DNA of 64,000 bases from positions 62,001 through 126,000 of the forward strand of contig NZ_QHKL01000001.1 of NCBI RefSeq assembly GCF_003947415.1, given 5' to 3'. This stretch comes from Amycolatopsis sp. WAC 01376 (GTDB lineage: Bacteria; Actinomycetota; Actinomycetes; Mycobacteriales; Pseudonocardiaceae). The translations under genes and the position numbers were made by a program. The notes below the pieces were generated by a model, which searched no databases, was not told the origin of the DNA, and was given only the letters and a program-made list of their open reading frames with translations. Shown here piece by piece: positions 54,959 to 64,000 of this stretch. How positions within the stretch are numbered: the stretch's first letter is position 1; each line of letters starts with the position of its first letter.

Positions 54959-55366
54959 CGTTATGCAATCCCGGGAACTCTGGCTTCGCTGGAGCGGTAT
55001 GACATGGCCATGCCGAAGACGGATACGTGCAGCCGCCACTGCTACCGGCCGCAGCGCGCCGTCGACCACTTCGCCCGATGGGCCAAGGAGCTCTCGGACG
55101 AGAAGATGAAGGCGGAGTTCTACCCGAACGTGGCGAAGGACCGGCTGTTCGCCGACGGGTACATCGCGGAGAAGTCCGGGCACAGCCACAGGAGCACGGT
55201 GGACCTGACGATCGTGGAACTGCTGCCCCGGCCGCAGCGCCCCCATCGACCCGGCGAGACCCTCATGCCCTGCTTCGCGCCGGACCAGTTCCCGGACACC
55301 TACTTCGACTTCCCCGGCTCCCGATCCTCGCTGACCTGCGCTTCCACCCTGCCGGATCGCGATTAG
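54959..55366 (+). pseudogene. Decayed VanX-type D-Ala-D-Ala dipeptidase remnant
   Basis: A frame from about 54959 through a Met at 55004 reads [20 protein letters not shown], then [20 protein letters not shown], then [20 protein letters not shown]. This is the central part of VanX, including the zinc-ligand block S-x-H-x-x-x-x-x-x-D (GHSHRSTVD). It then jumps from PCFAPDQ straight to [10 protein letters not shown], which in VanX is the extreme C-terminus. About 75 residues including the third ligand (EWWH region) are missing. The N-terminal part is also lost. The stop comes from a palindromic repeat (LPDRD-stop). Not expected to be active. Confidence 0.7.
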
Positions 55367-55516
55367 GGGGCTAAACGCAAGTCGCCCTCGCCCCGGCGCC
55401 GGATCGCGTTTAGCCCGCTAAACGCAAGTCCCGCCGGATCGCGTTTAGCGGGCTAAACGCGATCCGGCGGGACCGGGCGCGGGCAGGTGACAGATCGCGA
55501 TTAGGGGGCTAAACGC
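55359..55516. repeat. Array of four palindromic repeats
   Basis: The cores start at 55362, 55409, 55444 and 55500 (spacings 47, 35 and 56 bp). The third is the centre of a 40-bp palindrome at 55431-55470 with 19-bp perfect arms (CCGCCGGATCGCGTTTAGC and its complement). The array lies between the vanX-like remnant and the surface-protein gene. Confidence 0.94.
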
Positions 55517-55519
55517 ACG

Positions 55520-57271
55520 TCAGTCGGCCTGGCGGCGACGGCGGCGGGAGGTGAAGACCAGACCCGCGCCGAGTACCAGGGTGGCCAGGGCGAGTGCGCC
55601 GAGGCCGAGTACGTCGACTCCGGTGCTGGCCAGACCCGTTCCGCCGCCGGAGCCTTGCTGACCCGGCGCGCCGGGAGCGGGCGTGGTGGTTCCGGAAGCG
55701 TCACAGCCAGGACGCCGGGTCGGCATGGTGAGCGGCGGTTCCTCGCCCTTCTCCGCTACGACGTGCAGCCGGGAAGGGTTGTCCGCCGGGCCGACGACGT
55801 AGATCGAGGCCGGGTTGTCGTACTTGACCCGCCAACCCTTCGGGGGCGCGAAGAACAGGCGGTACTTCGGCCCCGGCACCACGTTGGCGATCTTGAAGTG
55901 CCCCTTCGCGTCGGTCGTCGTCTCGGCGATGGTCGGACAGTCACCGTCGGAGGTGAGTACGAGCTTGACGCCGGCGAGGCCCTCCTGAGGCTTGCCCGGA
56001 TCGGCGTTGCGGACCACCTGGCCCGCAAGGGTGGCGATCCCACCCGGCACCGCGGCTTCGTCGTTCGCGACCGGGTTGCCGTCGATGCCGACGTCGGCAA
56101 AGCCGAAGTCGCAACCCACCGCGACCCGGCCATGGTTCAGTGCGGCGTCCGGAACCTTCTCGGTCACGTCGAAGGTGCGGGTCTGGCCAGGCGCGATCGT
56201 CGCTCCACCCGCGGAGTACGAGAGCTCGCCCCAACCGGGACCGCTGCTCTTCAGACCGAAGTCCACCCCGGCACGATTGCACCCGGCCACGATGCCGACG
56301 AGCGGAATGGTGCCGGAATTCGACAGCTTCACGGTGACATGCGCGAGCTCACCGGGTTTGTAGCTCTCCTTGGTGAAGGCCACCGTCGCTTTGAGTGCGC
56401 CGTTCAACGGCCGCACACCACGGATGGACAGGTCCTTGGTGTCCGCGCCGATCTTGATGACCTTGAACGGGAACAGCCAGCCCTTGATCGCGTCGCCGCC
56501 GCCGAGGAAATACTTGGCAGCCGGAATGTCCCCGAAATCGATCTTCCCGTCGGCGCCACTCGTGGCCTTGTACTCCTTGGAACCGATGGCGTGCCGCAAC
56601 GTGAGCGGGATATCGGCCAGTTGTTCGCCGTCGTCGAGTTGGCCATCGCCGTTCTCGTCGCCGAATACGACACCCGCCGCACGGCCGGTGACCTTCGTGA
56701 CGGAGACGGGCTGGTCGAACGTGCCGGCGCTGAAGCCGGTGTGGTCGTAGACAAAGCCCCGGACGGTCGCGGTGTCCTTGTCGAGGTCTCCGATCTGCCC
56801 GGTGACGGTCACCTCCGTGGCCTCCCCCGGCTCGAGGTTCACGCCCGGCGCGCGACCCAGCGCTCCCCAGCCCGGCTCGTAGGGAATCGACAGGGCACCC
56901 GGCTCGCTGAAGAACTGGTTGACCCGAAGACCGGCTGCCCGGGTTTTTCCGGTGTTCTTGACCTTGAAGGTGAATCGGACCTCTTCGTCGGTCTTGTAAG
57001 ACGCTTTTTCGAAAGCGACCGTGGCGACGACTTCCGCTCGCTCAGCCTGCTGCTTCGGCGCCGCGGGCGGCGAACTCTCGGCAGGTGGCGCGCCGGGTTC
57101 CGGAGCCGGAGAAGTCGCCGGTGCTTCGGACGTCACCGGCACGCTGGAGGTCGGGGCTGGAGGCTCCGGATCCGCTCCGGCGGGCGTGGCGAATACGCCG
57201 GTCAGTGCCGCTGTCGCGGCGATTGTGGCGAGAGCACGCGAGATGGATCTGCCACTTGGAGATTTATTCAC
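55520..57271 (-). CDS. LASTG-type sortase-anchored surface protein
   Basis: 583 aa. The signal peptide (to about residue 33, ATPAGA-DP) is followed by a Pro/Thr-rich stretch, then repeated beta-sandwich domains: two DUF11-like modules (VAFEKASYKTDEEVRFTFKV; VAFTKESYKPGELAHVTVKL) and SdrD-B / carboxypeptidase-regulatory-like modules (VFGDENGDGQLDDGEQLADI; GLAGVKLVLTSDGDCPTIAE). The C-terminus is LASTG at 547-551, a hydrophobic helix and RRRRRQAD, the class E (LAXTG) sorting signal of actinobacteria. GTG 57271 start. No sortase gene is in the window. Confidence 0.8.
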   Translation of the reverse strand: MNKSPSGRSISRALATIAATAALTGVFATPAGADPEPPAPTSSVPVTSEAPATSPAPEPGAPPAESSPPAAPKQQAERAEVVATVAFEKASYKTDEEVRFTFKVKNTGKTRAAGLRVNQFFSEPGALSIPYEPGWGALGRAPGVNLEPGEATEVTVTGQIGDLDKDTATVRGFVYDHTGFSAGTFDQPVSVTKVTGRAAGVVFGDENGDGQLDDGEQLADIPLTLRHAIGSKEYKATSGADGKIDFGDIPAAKYFLGGGDAIKGWLFPFKVIKIGADTKDLSIRGVRPLNGALKATVAFTKESYKPGELAHVTVKLSNSGTIPLVGIVAGCNRAGVDFGLKSSGPGWGELSYSAGGATIAPGQTRTFDVTEKVPDAALNHGRVAVGCDFGFADVGIDGNPVANDEAAVPGGIATLAGQVVRNADPGKPQEGLAGVKLVLTSDGDCPTIAETTTDAKGHFKIANVVPGPKYRLFFAPPKGWRVKYDNPASIYVVGPADNPSRLHVVAEKGEEPPLTMPTRRPGCDASGTTTPAPGAPGQQGSGGGTGLASTGVDVLGLGALALATLVLGAGLVFTSRRRRRQAD

Positions 57272-57397
57272 ACAAAGTCACCCCAGATTGCGAACAGGAA
57301 ATGCGCAGAGCCCCCGAACCGCGTATAACCGGATCACCTTAACCGGATTCGCCTGGAGTCAGAAGTCGTTTCGAGTGACCGAGTCACCCGGAAACGG

Positions 57398-57430
57398 GAA
57401 TGGCCCCCGCCGGATCGGCGGGGGCCATTC
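57398..57430 (-). terminator. Terminator after rpoC
   Basis: A perfect 14-bp stem, GAATGGCCCCCGCC / GGCGGGGGCCATTC, with loop GGATC, 19 bases after the rpoC stop. Confidence 0.85.
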
Positions 57431-57448
57431 TCGTGGATCGTGCTTCGG

Positions 57449-61360
<3,912 letters not shown>

Positions 61361-61449
61361 GTCTTTGCATCCCCTTGGGGTTGAGTCGACTAGAGGGGTT
61401 GGCGGTCGAGGCGGGGCCCACGGGAGGCAGGCCCCGCCTCGGACAGCCG

Positions 61450-64000
<2,551 letters not shown>

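Noticed and set aside
55004..55366. Intact small dipeptidase gene
   Set aside because: The start region and about 75 internal residues of the VanX family are missing, including the last zinc-ligand region, so it is reported as a pseudogene.

Overview
The window is a GC-rich (about 70 percent) actinobacterial chromosome segment. Gene order and protein sequences point to Pseudonocardiaceae, most likely Amycolatopsis or a close relative; this is an inference from family resemblance, not a database match. Nearly all housekeeping genes lie on the minus strand, so in transcription order the window runs from rpoB at the right end to rplM-rpsI at the left end.

Regions from left to right. (1) 1-3.8 kb: rpsI start and rplM, a lipoprotein, a DUF4333 protein and an Esx (WXG100) pair. 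(2) 3.4-19.1 kb: an ESX-4-type type VII secretion (T7S) locus between rplM and truA-rplQ, as in mycobacteria. It holds an Hsp70-like T7S protein, eccC, eccD, mycP, eccB and eccE, plus extra genes for a WXG protein, an EspC-like protein and a protein of unknown function. (3) 19.2-25.2 kb: a DUF559-type protein, truA and the alpha operon (rplQ, rpoA, rpsD, rpsK, an unrecognised 61-codon ORF, rpsM, rpmJ, infA). (4) 25.2-30.2 kb: map, adk, secY, a LysE-type exporter and a membrane protein. (5) 30.4-44.9 kb: spc, S10 and str operons (rplO to rpsL, with tuf and fusA). (6) 45.5-49.0 kb: a plus-strand operon with a YbaB/EbfC protein, two T7S-target-like proteins and a membrane protein. (7) 49.0-57.3 kb: accessory region with a GNAT acetyltransferase, an MmpS-like protein, two small secreted proteins, a polytopic membrane protein, an exported SBP56-like protein, a decayed vanX-type dipeptidase gene and a sortase-type (LASTG) surface protein. 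(8) 57.4-64 kb: rpoC and the 3' part of rpoB.

The most unusual signal is a family of about 30 short interspersed palindromes with the core NTTAGnnnnCTAAN, typically GCGTTTAGCGGGCTAAACGC. They sit in intergenic clusters and also inside genes. Intact coding copies always use the single stop-free frame and encode AFSPLNA or AFSPLTA. Two diverged coding copies lie in stop-containing frames and have changed exactly the stop codon. Other copies supply the natural stop codons of genes, including both stops of a convergent pair. Neighbouring copies are spaced 35, 46-47, 55-56, 67 or 79 bp apart, steps of about one DNA helical turn, although the spacer sequences differ. This looks like a mobile or recombining element with a possible protein-binding or RNA-hairpin role.

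Together, the core genes make the transcription and translation machinery plus the SecY channel. The ESX-4 genes make a second, Sec-independent export machine, and the small WXG and EspC-like proteins here and at 45.5-49 kb are its plausible substrates.
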